Assembly (NCBI GenBank): GCA_035575035.1 | Contig: DATLYH010000170.1 | Span: 1 to 13,736, forward strand | Source: DATLYH01 sp035575035 | Lineage (GTDB): Bacteria; Planctomycetota; Planctomycetia; Gemmatales; Gemmataceae | Direction of reading: 5' to 3' | Length of the DNA: 13,736 bases | Shown here: piece by piece, positions 9,001-12,846 of the stretch | How the letters are laid out: every line of letters begins with the position of its first letter | Numbering within the stretch: the first letter of the stretch is position 1 | Notes under the pieces: model-generated | What the model was told of the DNA's origin: nothing | What the model saw: only the letters and a program-made list of their open reading frames with translations | Database searches by the model: none | Position numbers and translations under genes: made by a program

Positions 9001-11678
9001 CTGGTGAACGTGTTATTGTAGGGGACGTAGTTGATGGCAGCGAAGAGGCCGGTGCCGCCCGTCACGGTGGTTGACGGCAAGGTCGTGTACGACCCCGGCG
9101 TCAGTTGCTCAACCCGGAGAATGCCTCCGGCCGAGTCCACGGCCGCCACACGGAGCTGTGCCGCCGTCCCCACGCCGCCCGAGAACGTGAGGAGATCGCC
9201 CACGGTGTAGCCGAAGCCGGGATCCAAGATCGAAGTGGCCGCCACAAAGGTGCCGGTGATGGGGCCCATGTCGCCGGCGATGATCCGCGGGCCGGCCGCA
9301 AAGGTGGCGATGGGGATGAAGATGCGGGTGCCTGCTTCGTTGCGGTTGCTGGCGAAGGCGGCGTAAGCCCTGCCGCCGTAGGCCACCAGTCCCTGGTAGT
9401 CGCCGAAGCCCAGCGCCCCGGCCTGACTCTGGTTGCCAGGCACCGGTTCGATGATGATCGTCTGGCGGGTGATGGCGTCGATGGCGGTCTTGGGCTCGTT
9501 GAGGAAGACCTGGGGGCTGAACGTCGCCCCACCGTCAATGCTGGTGGCCAGGAAGTTCGCCATTCGGGCCTGGGCGGGGTCATAGCGGCCGTCGTACCAG
9601 GTGGCCACCAGCGTGCCGGTGACCGGATCCACGGCCAGGCGGGGCATGAACTGCGGCCGGTTGCCTTCGGAGAAAAAGTCGGCCGGCGAGTCGTCGTTGA
9701 GTCGCGTCTGGAAGCCGGGGAAGCCCATGCCGTCGGTCCAGCTGGCCCCGCCGTTGGTTGACTTCATCAAAAATACATCCGTGTCGTTAGGGGTGTTCTG
9801 AAAGACGGACGCGGAGCGGTAGCCGGTGTAGGCGACATAGATGGTCCCCTGATGGGGGCTGAACGAACCCAGGGTGTTATCGACGGCCACGGAAATCCCC
9901 GGCCCAACACCTGGGGTGCCCGAGGCGGCGTTGACCAGCGGGTAGACATTGGTCGCCGAGCCGTTGACCGTCGTCTTTGGGCGGTTGTTGTTGGCTGGGT
10001 CGGTATATGTCGCAGGCAGGGTCTGGTCGGGGCCGAACCCGGTGGTGCTGATGCGACTGGTGAAGTTCAGCGACCAGCTGTCCAGGAACTGGACCGGCGG
10101 GGTGGTGCCGTCGTTGATGTTGTCGATGATGGTCAGGGTCCACGTCCCGTTCAGCTGGGCCGCCGTCAGGCCGTTGAAGACACTCAGGCTGTTGGTTTCC
10201 GTCCGAAAGTGGCCGATGAATGGGGCTGAGGCCCCTCCGTCCCGGATCGAGCGCGCAGCCTGATCGTTGAACACCGTACCGACCGGGTGCGTCACGGCAT
10301 TGTTCGTGCCGCCGATGAGCACGCCAAGGTTAGCGCCGGTCACCCCCTGGTTCATGATGGTACTGTTATCGACCGGGTTGAGGGCGTTGCGCAGCAATGT
10401 AATGGTCTGACCGCCCGGGGAAGTGAGCGTGATGCTGAGTTGGCTAAGGTTGGGATGCCTCAGGTTGACAGTGACATCGAGATCGTTCAGGGTCCCGAAA
10501 TTCGGGTCCGTGATGTTCACGTTGATGGAAAACGGGTTGAACCGGGGGGTGTTGTTCGGCGGAGGCATCCCCGGCACCGTGGCGTCGAGGATGGTGCCGC
10601 CGGCGCCGGTGAACACCTGGGCCGCCGCTGCCGGCGCGGTGGGCACGCCGCCGTCCGGAGCGCTGGAGTCCATCACAATGCGGTCAAACACCACCGGATT
10701 GGGGAACGTGGTGGAGGAACCGCTCCAGAAGAACAGCAGCCGGCCTCCGGGCACGCGACCGTCGGCCGATCCCTGGGTGAAGGCGATCTGTGGCGCGGCG
10801 GCCGGCAAGCCGCCCGAGACATATTGCAGGGTGGTAAAGTTGAACCCGCCGTCGTCCGAGGCGGCTACCCAAATACGGCTCAGGGGAGGGGGCTGGGGGG
10901 TGGCCTGCGGCTGGGTGAAGAGAGTATTCCAGGCTACGTAAATCGCCTTGGGCTGGGGGTTCCCAGACCGGTCCGGCAACGTATTGGCCAGGCTGTCCTG
11001 CTGCACGGCCCCGGTTTGCGGATCGGTGAAGCTGGGCACGTTGGTGTCGATCGCCACCACCGGGTTGAACGCCGGGTCATCATTGAACCAGCGGTAGAAA
11101 ACATAAGGATTGATCCCCGGGGTGGACGGATCCAGGTCCACCAGGGTGGGGGCATTGCCGCTGAAGTTGTACTTGACCAGGACAATGGCGCCGCTGGTGT
11201 TGGCGACGTTGTGTTGGGCGGAGACAATGTAAAAATTATGCAGCGTGTCGAAGGCTAGACTCGGGTGCTCGTTGCGGGCAAAAGGAATTTGGGGGGAGGA
11301 GAAATCAGTGGGATCGAGCAGGTTATTGACGATCAGGGGGTTAGGCGACCAGGTGGTGCCGCCGTTGATGGAGTACCAGATGCGAAGGCCCGGGATGTTG
11401 GTGATGGGGTCCGGGGTAGCAGGGTTGTAGCTGGCCACCGCGACCAGCTTCTGCGGGTTAGTCGGGTTGATGGCGACCTGGGCATCGATCAGCGGGCTAA
11501 CTGGAGACGGGAGAGGTTGTTGGTTGGTGACCGTCGCCGCCGGCAGGACCGCCAGCAAGGTGCGGTCCTCCAGAAACTCCAGTTCCAAGCGGACGACCTC
11601 GGGTTTCCGTTTCCGATTCCTCCTGACCCGCCGACCCGAGGATGACCGCAACCAGCGAGCTGAATTGAAGAAGCGCAT
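45..11678 (-). CDS. Giant planctomycete exported multidomain protein: beta-propellers, P-domains, Ig-like and cadherin-like repeats
   Basis: Encodes 3877 residues ending in TAG. Residues 16-30 are strongly basic and precede LEFLEDRTLLA (about 33-43), the N-terminal signature of planctomycete extracellular proteins. Domain order: propeller 1 (about 50-795) with P-domain 1 inside (350-543); Ig-like 1 (796-1222); Ig-like 2 (1223-1569); P-domain 4 (1570-1714); propeller 2 (1744-2746); Ig-like 3 (2766-2888); cadherin-like domains (2889-3276); four Big_3_5-like repeats (3277-3675); two final Ig-like domains (3676-3877). The frame opens upstream to a TTG at 11837. The ATG at 11678 is preferred because it follows a G-run (11686-11691, 7-base spacing) and puts the basic segment and export motif at the N-terminus. 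No transmembrane helix, protease or sialidase catalytic set is evident. A role in surface binding, adhesion or matrix is inferred from architecture. The reading frame is certain, the architecture well supported, the function unknown. Confidence 0.93.
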   Translation of the reverse strand: MRFFNSARWLRSSSGRRVRRNRKRKPEVVRLELEFLEDRTLLAVLPAATVTNQQPLPSPVSPLIDAQVAINPTNPQKLVAVASYNPATPDPITNIPGLRIWYSINGGTTWSPNPLIVNNLLDPTDFSSPQIPFARNEHPSLAFDTLHNFYIVSAQHNVANTSGAIVLVKYNFSGNAPTLVDLDPSTPGINPYVFYRWFNDDPAFNPVVAIDTNVPSFTDPQTGAVQQDSLANTLPDRSGNPQPKAIYVAWNTLFTQPQATPQPPPLSRIWVAASDDGGFNFTTLQYVSGGLPAAAPQIAFTQGSADGRVPGGRLLFFWSGSSTTFPNPVVFDRIVMDSSAPDGGVPTAPAAAAQVFTGAGGTILDATVPGMPPPNNTPRFNPFSINVNITDPNFGTLNDLDVTVNLRHPNLSQLSITLTSPGGQTITLLRNALNPVDNSTIMNQGVTGANLGVLIGGTNNAVTHPVGTVFNDQAARSIRDGGASAPFIGHFRTETNSLSVFNGLTAAQLNGTWTLTIIDNINDGTTPPVQFLDSWSLNFTSRISTTGFGPDQTLPATYTDPANNNRPKTTVNGSATNVYPLVNAASGTPGVGPGISVAVDNTLGSFSPHQGTIYVAYTGYRSASVFQNTPNDTDVFLMKSTNGGASWTDGMGFPGFQTRLNDDSPADFFSEGNRPQFMPRLAVDPVTGTLVATWYDGRYDPAQARMANFLATSIDGGATFSPQVFLNEPKTAIDAITRQTIIIEPVPGNQSQAGALGFGDYQGLVAYGGRAYAAFASNRNEAGTRIFIPIATFAAGPRIIAGDMGPITGTFVAATSILDPGFGYTVGDLLTFSGGVGTAAQLRVAAVDSAGGILRVEQLTPGSYTTLPSTTVTGGTGLFAAINYVPYNNTFTSDGTRRFTGFVVQFDRPVDPATFTGDDITLQYRDTVTPTSSPANLTLSGAANFTITPLDLSASWGPNPIAGMASRFLVNLSTPLSGVGTYSYAIGPAINDRIRQRGTMAGGGSGAIFTASGPNINLRVPPSGTGGTLGGVVWPTPPANNADTTTSAITVSGLTTPITDINVAVRVTHTFNADLSMRLVAPNGTTVLLTTLHGGGGSDGYANTIFDDQAFIPIASDPPPPFTQVQPEESLSILNGMPPAVANGTWYLQVNDQFGLDIGTLLGWSLIVNGGPAVLNAGNLMDQNHNAITTEIPTDIFAVPTPVNGAPFELPYDQDTLPLIIPGPHVVRTSVPNNPPTPDNLVLNGTNNAVDITFDRDIVPTSFTTANILRVVGPVGPITTYTASMPATPIPDGGTLNATLTVTDSLVVNDLAVRVNLSHAQVSDLTVLLVAPDGTLVQLLDGGTGANLTDTIFDGYAATSVVAGTGPYSGIFRPAAGVVTATIVSGGSGYAVGDILTVQGGTFATPAQLRVTMVGAGGAITAVAVVRPGGYAVGPTNPVSVTGGTGTGATFTLTFGPGLSAFNRKNYQGTWTLRIIDNVANGIAGTLNGWSLNPFTVTPNPPGGTPNRTFRITIPTQSLSGTYSIVLGPDAQGNYIRDVNGNRADTNFNAGVDLLRGGDPNNRTLLPVTFTSGTVNLPLPAGQTVDARINVPQSFLVQGVTVQLTIQHQHIPDLEATLIAPDGTAVKLFTNVGNTGSVPHANFTGTVFDDAANFPIQLAPTQPGIGIGPGPFNPQLPLSTFKNHGSQGNWVLSIKSNSSTLNGTLVSWNLTLKNSIPGSGLGEQLIDQIVTGFRIFTQDPTNPVSQQSWTAVGPAPITPQTPEDFFTGTGRIGGLALDPSDPSGNTVYVSGASGGVWKTTNFLTTDPNGPTWIPLTDFGPGFSLNTGSIAVFGRNNDPNQSIIFVATGEGDSLAPPGLGQLTGGTPGVGFLRSTDGGRTWRVLDSTVNADAQGNILPINSPLRDRRFVGTRGFKVIVDPKPQANGEVIVYAAISGTNGGLYRSNDTGKTWTLIRAGQATDVVLAAGSADASGNLQILYAAFAGEGVFYTTSAPTATSLSIRNGGQGAPVRRDVDPRPSGPDVAIPVVIPASVTNPSPSGANGRIVLAVPALTGNPLQDTLYQGWLYAAVVGTNNALIGLYQTKDYGLNWTRVRIPVRIPAGGTAANQIGTNDDRGPNSTTGDYNVLGTQGNYNISLAVDPNNPNVVYIGGQGSPTNPYRFIRVDTTTISDAHALVAYDNNNNDGGLTQFATTGNVSVKTGGTSVWTGRALGPGQPYGLLIANDPITPPRSSIFNMLRDPDNPFVTPASLQFTNVAQFNNDGSNTRWRGYGDAAVVGPDLALGFGGNDHHELVVFRDPLTGHTRLIAGNDHGVWTSVDRGDGTLHRGIGTAPAVFGSRNGNLQITQFYYGAAQPSVLAADIAGALFYGNSQDTGFPRSDPGVLDNGNLDWFHSARGDGGGVATDQTGRGTVYFEKWPCCGATPLRSDFFLVEGEEPGFPQVSRVTGLLQPGDDPVVEAGQWRSGTINFAVNPIDPSAIVISSFAGRIFRTHGPTTGYGKQWFPIADPTDLDGTQSLAMAFGAPAPGSNILNDFIYVGTLGGRIFVTFVGGGVGGGPTVWRDISAGLSGGAVQAIVTNPSRGSREAYAVTSGGVFWMADSAAPGATWVNITGNLFSTALGRPLYNDPAEVTATLRPGTLKALQADWRYAIPDDLNNPTGPKHPVLYVGGEGGVFRSLDKGVTWTWFPNVAIDGARQDGGFLPSADVRDLDLVLGNINPANGRPFEPFGRNMLVATTYGRGTWVIRLNDSIRLANGDPLSKYAVTPVSGPHVVSVSQVGTGSTVTGIQVTFSGPVDPVTFTTADVLSVTGPTGAPVMVAQVIDPTPGPGNRPYNDFQIIFTTPQPAGLYRVTLGPVISDYAGYQLDQDQDFINGEATDDAYSARFLIQPGTNSAPVLTTTSVTFPSIPEDITPSANNGTSLPAFLGSIITDADDPKFAPNLAPRGIAVTGVDNTNGVWQYSTDGGTTWLDFGSPSPTAARLLESVSTNRIRFQPNANFSGTATFTFRAWDLTSGLTSTGSDGGTADTTTNGGTTAFSTAVATATITVTLLNEPPSFTKGPDQTVLEDAGPQTVPNWATNILPYPPPPAAPELDEAGQSLTFLVSNDNPALFAVPPAIAANGTLTFTPAPNANGSATVTVRLRDDGGTANGGNDTSAPQTFTITVTPVNDTPSFTKGPDVTVQRNAPAQTVPGWATNISAGPADESGQTLTFQITGNTNPSLFAVPPAVSPSGTLTFTPAANTSGSADITVVLRDNGGTANGGQDTSAPQTFRINVIPGNTVTTITSAVNPSGFGQAVTFTAVVTVVPPSVGTPTGTVTFLIDGTPRTPDSPLSGVQATFTIADLSVGTHQVEARYNGDANFTASTSTPLTQTVEEADTITTVTSSAPGNSSSPGQAVTFTATVTSAEVPGLGTPTGTVNFFVDGVLRAADVPLANGTASFTASDLTRGRHSITAQYNDNGDPNFKSSPVSAALIHSVRTETGTVLSSNRPGVAAVFGEAVITATINPLFASPLTPTGTVTFTITNAAAQKTLVVPLVNGTADLPATALDVGVNTITATYSGDADFEPSPPSASLSQTVIPADSAVTLAASANPSFLGQTVTFTATVAAVPPGSGTPTGTVNFFVDGVLRAANVSLANGTASFTAGDLTIGNHTIRAVYNGSSNFNGSTSADFSQRVDPNPLVFTALPTRVMSGSAFAVTVEVRDSSGNRVTSFNGPVLLSLQAGPVGGRLGGTLLVNAVAGVARFTGVTLDRAGDYTLQASTPSIASFSVAPTPITVTANHLAVTILPADRVRIRRPFSIRLRALDVTGNVDANFTGQVVLTLVQRPRRGGVIGPLTVDMVQGTAELTGLRLRRTGIYLFQANVGGLVQLIQVLGRSRRV
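48..653 (-). other. Protein domains: two C-terminal Ig-like/invasin-type domains
   Basis: Residues 3676-3777 and 3778-3877 are alike: F-V-V/LRA-D-SGN/TGN at the start, then NFTGQVVLTL or SFNGPVLLSL, GGxxGxLxV, an AxFTG/AELTG-VxL-R-G-Y strand and a closing strand. The last domain is Arg-rich and ends GRSRRV. I see no sorting signal, membrane helix or known secretion-system C-terminal domain at the end. Confidence 0.6.
745..848 (-). repeat. Long DNA repeat within Ig unit 4, partner at 1351-1454
   Basis: Positions 745-848 and 1351-1454 align over 104 bases with about seven or eight mismatches by eye, including an identical 51-base run (795-845 and 1401-1451). The other two units do not share this DNA-level identity. 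Recent duplication or gene conversion between Ig units 2 and 4 is the simplest reading. Confidence 0.8.
1351..1454 (-). repeat. Long DNA repeat within Ig unit 2, partner at 745-848
   Basis: Second member of the 104-base pair of near-identical segments. It encodes the TPTGTVNFFVDGVLRAA hairpin and the next strand of Ig unit 2. Confidence 0.8.
1851..3014 (-). repeat. Protein repeats: three cadherin-like domains
   Basis: The first domain (2889-3047) begins NSAPVLTTTSVTF and has NRIRFQPNANFSGTATFTFR, typical of VCBS/cadherin-like folds. Two closely related repeats follow (3048-3164 and 3165-3276). Each starts with PSFTKGPD and QTVP-WATNI and continues with GTLTFTPA, DDGGTANGG or DNGGTANGG, DTSAPQTF and a final strand. 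Such repeats act as stiff spacers or adhesion units in large surface proteins. Confidence 0.75.
3015..3383 (-). other. Protein domain: Ig-like domain 3 (SbsA/Big_5-like), uninterrupted
   Basis: Residues 2766-2888 run GPHVVSVSQVG, GIQVTFSGPVDPVTFTTADVL, GPTGAPV, NDFQIIF, AGLYRVTLGPVISDYAGYQLDQDQDFINGE. It shares GPHVV, the VTF-PVDP-FT-DVL core and the GP-I-D-D-N ending with the split Ig-like 1 and 2, and is the continuous reference used to place their insertions. Confidence 0.7.
3441..6449 (-). other. Protein domain: beta-propeller 2 (sortilin/VPS10 and BNR-like), about 1000 residues
   Basis: Residues about 1744-2746 open with SWTAVGPAPI and GRIGGLALDPSDP, then YVSGASGGVWKTTN, ATGEGD (1846-1851) and the Asp box STDGGRTW (1873-1880). 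Further blades follow (RSNDTGKTW, QTKDYGLNW, RSLDKGVTW), ending with VATTYGRGTWVIRL. This is the pattern of large VPS10/sortilin-like or xyloglucanase-like propellers. The only two cysteines I find in the protein (2417 and 2418) are here. The length suggests long insertions or two fused propellers. No catalytic acid pair is assigned. Confidence 0.75.
6537..6971 (-). other. Protein domain: P-domain 4
   Basis: Residues 1570-1714 show VTVQLTIQHQHIPDLEATL, APDGTAVKLF, GTVFDDAA, LPLSTFKNHGSQGNWVLSI and GTLVSWNLTLKN. This P-domain follows the end of Ig-like 2 and precedes propeller 2, so unlike the other three it is not inside another recognised domain. Confidence 0.75.
7197..7796 (-). other. Protein domain: P-domain 3, nested in Ig-like 2 and itself split
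   Basis: The N-terminal part (1295-1377) has DLAVRVNLSHAQVSDLTVLL, APDGTLVQLL, DTIFDGYA and YSGIFRP. The C-terminal part (1459-1494) has LSAFNRKNYQGTWTLRIID and GTLNGWSL. An 81-residue glycine-rich module lies between IFRPAAG and LSAFN. P-domain 1 has HFRTETNSLSVFN at the same place with nothing inserted. Confidence 0.75.
7305..7547 (-). other. Protein module: GYxVGDxLT glycine-rich module, copy 2
   Basis: Residues 1378-1458 contain SGGSGYAVGDILTVQGG, PAQLRVTMVG, RPGGYAVGP and SVTGGTGTGATFTLTF. It matches copy 1 (9021-9254) in length and motif order. It sits in a loop of P-domain 3, which sits in Ig-like 2, giving three levels of nesting. Confidence 0.6.
8169..8681 (-). other. Protein domain: P-domain 2, inserted in Ig-like domain 1
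   Basis: Residues about 1000-1170 show DINVAVRVTHTFNADLSMRL, APNGTTVLL, NTIFDDQA, ESLSILNG, NGTWYLQVND and GTLLGWSLIVNG, the P-domain series. The segment separates GPAINDRIR from GNLMDQNHNA, which are neighbours in the uninterrupted Ig-like copy (GPVISDYAGYQLDQDQD). Confidence 0.75.
9021..9254 (-). other. Protein module: GYxVGDxLT glycine-rich module, copy 1
   Basis: Residues 809-886 carry GFGYTVGDLLTFSGG, AAQLRVAAVD, PGSYTTLPS and TVTGGTG in order. This pattern resembles a small module I recognise from phage structural proteins and other repetitive surface proteins. It interrupts Ig-like domain 1 after its first strand. Copy 2 lies at 7305-7547 and has the same order of motifs. Confidence 0.6.
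9294..11531 (-). other. Protein domain: beta-propeller 1 (sialidase/BNR-like), split by a P-domain
   Basis: Residues about 50-795 show repeated blades with Asp-box turns: SINGGTTW (103-110), ASDDGGFNF before residue 350, STNGGASW (640-647) and SIDGGATF (713-720). Blade strands such as PSLAFDT, PRLAVDPVTGTLVATWYDGR and IYVAYTG are typical of BNR/sialidase folds. I do not see the arginine triad or catalytic acid needed to call an active sialidase, so a binding role is more likely. The blade series is interrupted at about 350-543 by a P-domain and then resumes. Confidence 0.75.
10050..10631 (-). other. Protein domain: P-domain 1 (proprotein-convertase P / Homo B-like), inserted in propeller 1
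   Basis: Residues about 350-543 contain the usual series of a P-domain: LDVTVNLRHPNLSQLSITL, then SPGGQTITLL, GTVFNDQA, SLSVFNGL, NGTWTLTIID and a closing DSWSLNF. In convertases this jelly-roll domain accompanies a subtilisin protease; no protease is present here. It is the uninterrupted reference for the split P-domain 3 at 7197-7796. Confidence 0.8.
11531..11678 (-). other. N-terminal planctomycete export segment (LEFLEDRTLLA motif)
   Basis: Residues 1-50 begin MRFFNSARWLRSS, continue with an Arg/Lys-rich stretch, and end with LEFLEDRTLLA. There is no ordinary hydrophobic signal-peptide core; the only hydrophobic patch is the short LLAVLPAA after the motif. Motifs of this LE-x-LEDR/LEPR-LLL-A type are a known mark of planctomycete extracellular proteins (compare the Pfam Planc_extracel family). 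The link to export is family knowledge; the basic-then-motif order is seen directly. Confidence 0.8.
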
Positions 11679-11950
11679 TCGACGACCCCCCGCGAGTGTT
11701 CCAGCTAATTGACGCAGAAGAGGCAAACGATAGGCCAGTGGGCTATCGGTGTTTAGCGTTGGATCATTTCTGCTCCGGAAAAACTTTTCTGCGCAACCTA
11801 AACGATGATATCTAATTGCCCCCCAGACCGGCCGCAAGGAAAATGACCGAATTTTTTAAGTGAAGGTTTGACGGATACGCCGGTTGCAACAGTCGCAGCA
11901 AACCGCCGCTTCCGTCGGGTGCCGCCTACCACCCGGTGGCACCGGCGCCT
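11679..11950 (-). promoter_or_regulatory. 5' region of the giant gene, probable promoter and leader
   Basis: This stretch is clearly richer in A+T than the coding DNA around it, notably 11755-11870 (runs such as AAAAACTTTT and ATTTTTTAAG). It lies directly upstream of the chosen ATG. A G-run at 11686-11691 is the best ribosome-binding candidate. I cannot point to a convincing -35/-10 pair. The N-terminal extension that would read through here from a TTG at 11837 looks noncoding. Confidence 0.35.
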
Positions 11951-12016
11951 GTGAGCGGCCGGCGTGAGCCGGCCGGTCGAAGTACTGCGGGATTCACCGG
12001 CTCGCTCCCGCTGGGG
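11951..12016. repeat. Tandem REP-like unit A
   Basis: A 66-base unit starting GTGAGCGGCCGGCGTGAGCC and ending CGCTGGGG. It contains a perfect 7-bp GC hairpin (arms GGCCGGC and GCCGGCC, loop GTGA) followed by an ACTGCGGGATTCACCGGC segment. It is directly followed by a second copy. Confidence 0.8.
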
Positions 12017-12093
12017 GTGAGCGGCCGGCGTGAGCCGGCCGGTTGAAGCACTGCGGGATTCACCGGCCCGCTCACGCGGGCCGCTCGCTGGGG
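12017..12093. repeat. Tandem REP-like unit B
   Basis: A second copy of unit A, identical over most of its first 60 bases and longer by about 11 bases near the end. Besides the GGCCGGC hairpin it forms a second perfect 8-bp hairpin (arms CGGCCCGC and GCGGGCCG, loop TCAC, 12063-12082 region). The two arm sets also relate to each other by inversion, as in REP or BIME elements. Confidence 0.8.
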
Positions 12094-12161
12094 CAGGAGC
12101 GAGGGGAACAGGGGGGCGGCCACCCCGGACGTGACACGGTAACACAATGGCACCGGCTGTC

Positions 12162-12188
12162 GTGGCACCGGCTGACAGCCGGTGCCAC
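12162..12188. repeat. REP-like perfect hairpin, 12-bp stem (GTGGCACCGGCT family)
   Basis: The arms GTGGCACCGGCT and AGCCGGTGCCAC are perfect reverse complements around the 3-base loop GAC. An extra half-copy (TGGCACCGGCTGTC) lies immediately upstream from 12149. The same element occurs inverted at 12559-12585. Its translation (GTGCQPVP in one frame) is familiar from spurious planctomycete hypothetical proteins. Confidence 0.8.
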
Positions 12189-12309
12189 CTTGTCACGAGG
12201 AGAAGGTTCAGTGCATGGCGGCGTCGTAGTATAGGCGGGCGCCTCACGTCTTGTTCCAGGAAAGGGAAGGTCTAGGCACCGCCAGGAAGCCCAATGAGGA
12301 CTCTGACCG

Positions 12310-12403
12310 TAGCCGAAGTCGTCTGCCTTCGGGGGCAACCATTGGTTCCCGAACTCAGGCAAGTTCGGCTATGAGGCACCGCTGCTCCCGAACTCGGGGA
12401 GTT
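12310..12403. repeat. Cluster of three degenerate CCGAACT-type hairpins
   Basis: Unit at 12313-12332: arms CCGAAG and CTTCGG. Unit at 12349-12368: arms CCGAACT and AGTTCGG, loop CAGGCA. Unit at 12386-12403: TCCCGAACTC followed by GGGGAGTT, with alternative 4-5 bp stems. They share a TAGCCGAA(C/G)T...TTCGGG consensus. The first is inverted relative to the other two. They look like decayed members of one REP family. Confidence 0.55.
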
Positions 12404-12558
12404 GACTACGGATGAGCACAATTCTCGTGCCAAACGAAGAATGTTCCGATCGACACCTGAAACCCCGCTCCCGCCGCCTCCCACTTTTCCGCATGAAAAC
12501 CGATGTATCCTTCCAGATGCAATGGATTTACATCCCGCGCCCCCGCCAAACGCCAACC

Positions 12559-12585
12559 GTGGCACCGGCTGTCAGCCGGTACCAC
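12559..12585. repeat. REP-like hairpin, second GTGGCACCGGCT copy, inverted
   Basis: The arms GTGGCACCGGCT and AGCCGGTACCAC pair with a single mismatch around loop GTC. It is the reverse-orientation copy of the element at 12162-12188, whose loop is GAC. Confidence 0.75.
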
Positions 12586-12713
12586 CTGGAAGGAGGCGCA
12601 ATTCCAGAGAAGTGCCAAGGTCTCGTCCTCCTTGCTAACCGAGGTTTACACCGACCTGTCTACCCTGTTAATCCTTCTTAGCGCGAACAGGCCAGGGCAC
12701 GGGCGACCTTGGT

Positions 12714-12750
12714 TATGGTCGGAGTCCCCGGTTGAGCGACTTCGACTATG
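12714..12750. repeat. Long hairpin upstream of the epimerase-like gene
   Basis: The arms GTCGGAGTC (12718-12726) and GACTTCGAC (12738-12746) pair over nine positions with one G-U wobble. Flanking bases extend the stem to about 13 pairs, with further wobbles. On the minus strand it shares TAG(T/C)CGAAGTCG with the hairpin unit at 12310-12335, so it is probably another REP relative. Its place about 100 bases before the start at 12847 would also allow a leader role. Confidence 0.55.
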
Positions 12751-12836
12751 GGTGCGACGGAGTTCAGCGCAAGGATAGAGGTTTCCGACATCCGAGGATA
12801 AAATGGGCTGGCCTTCAGGTTCAGCGGTTGAGCGGC

Positions 12837-12842
12837 GGAGGG
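12837..12842 (+). promoter_or_regulatory. Ribosome binding site GGAGGG of the epimerase-like gene
   Basis: GGAGGG ends four bases before the ATG at 12847. An in-frame TGA at 12829-12831 rules out any start further upstream than this site, so it fixes the start codon. Confidence 0.8.
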
Positions 12843-12846
12843 ATTC

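Larger units (their letters stand above)
8013..9293 (-). other. Protein domain: Ig-like domain 1 (SbsA/Big_5-like) carrying two insertions
   Basis: The Ig-like pieces are residues 796-808 (GPRIIAGDMGPIT), 887-999 (through VVQFDRPVDPATFTGDDI to YSYAIGPAINDRIRQ) and 1170-1222 (GNLMDQNHNAITTE onward). They line up in order with the uninterrupted Ig-like 3 at 3015-3383. Between them lie a glycine-rich module (809-886) and P-domain 2 (about 1000-1170). Boundaries are good to about 10 residues. Confidence 0.65.
12189..12846. other. Gene-free intergenic stretch before the epimerase-like gene
   Basis: No credible gene is seen here. Short open frames on both strands run through the hairpin repeats and have low-complexity Pro/Arg/Ser-rich products. 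The content is the listed hairpins plus a possible -10-like TAAAAT at 12799-12804 that lacks a good -35 box. Confidence 0.6.

Noticed and set aside
6537..10631. Subtilisin-type protease suggested by four P-domains
   Set aside because: No Asp-His-Ser catalytic motifs or protease domain are seen anywhere in the chain; P-domains occur alone in bacterial surface proteins.
9294..11531. Active sialidase
   Set aside because: Asp boxes are present but I cannot assign the arginine triad, the Tyr/Glu pair or the acid/base Asp; Asp boxes alone occur in many binding propellers.
11679..11837. N-terminal extension of the giant protein starting at TTG 11837
   Set aside because: The 53 extra residues begin at a TTG without a ribosome-binding site, lie in an A+T-rich stretch, and would put the export motif far from the N-terminus.
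11951..12093. CRISPR array
   Set aside because: Only two adjacent units with no spacers of constant size between them; the units are palindromic REP-like elements, and no cas gene is nearby.
11798..12247. 149-codon minus-strand open frame through the intergenic repeats
   Set aside because: It is a translation of the tandem REP units (repeated GERAGESRS and TGRLTPAAH), with no ribosome-binding site or domain.
12402..12638. Small plus-strand frames in the intergenic region, 12402-12638 and 12412-12681
   Set aside because: They cross the GTGGCACCGGCT hairpin, giving the GTGCQPVP string typical of spurious calls, and lack ribosome-binding sites and domain signals.
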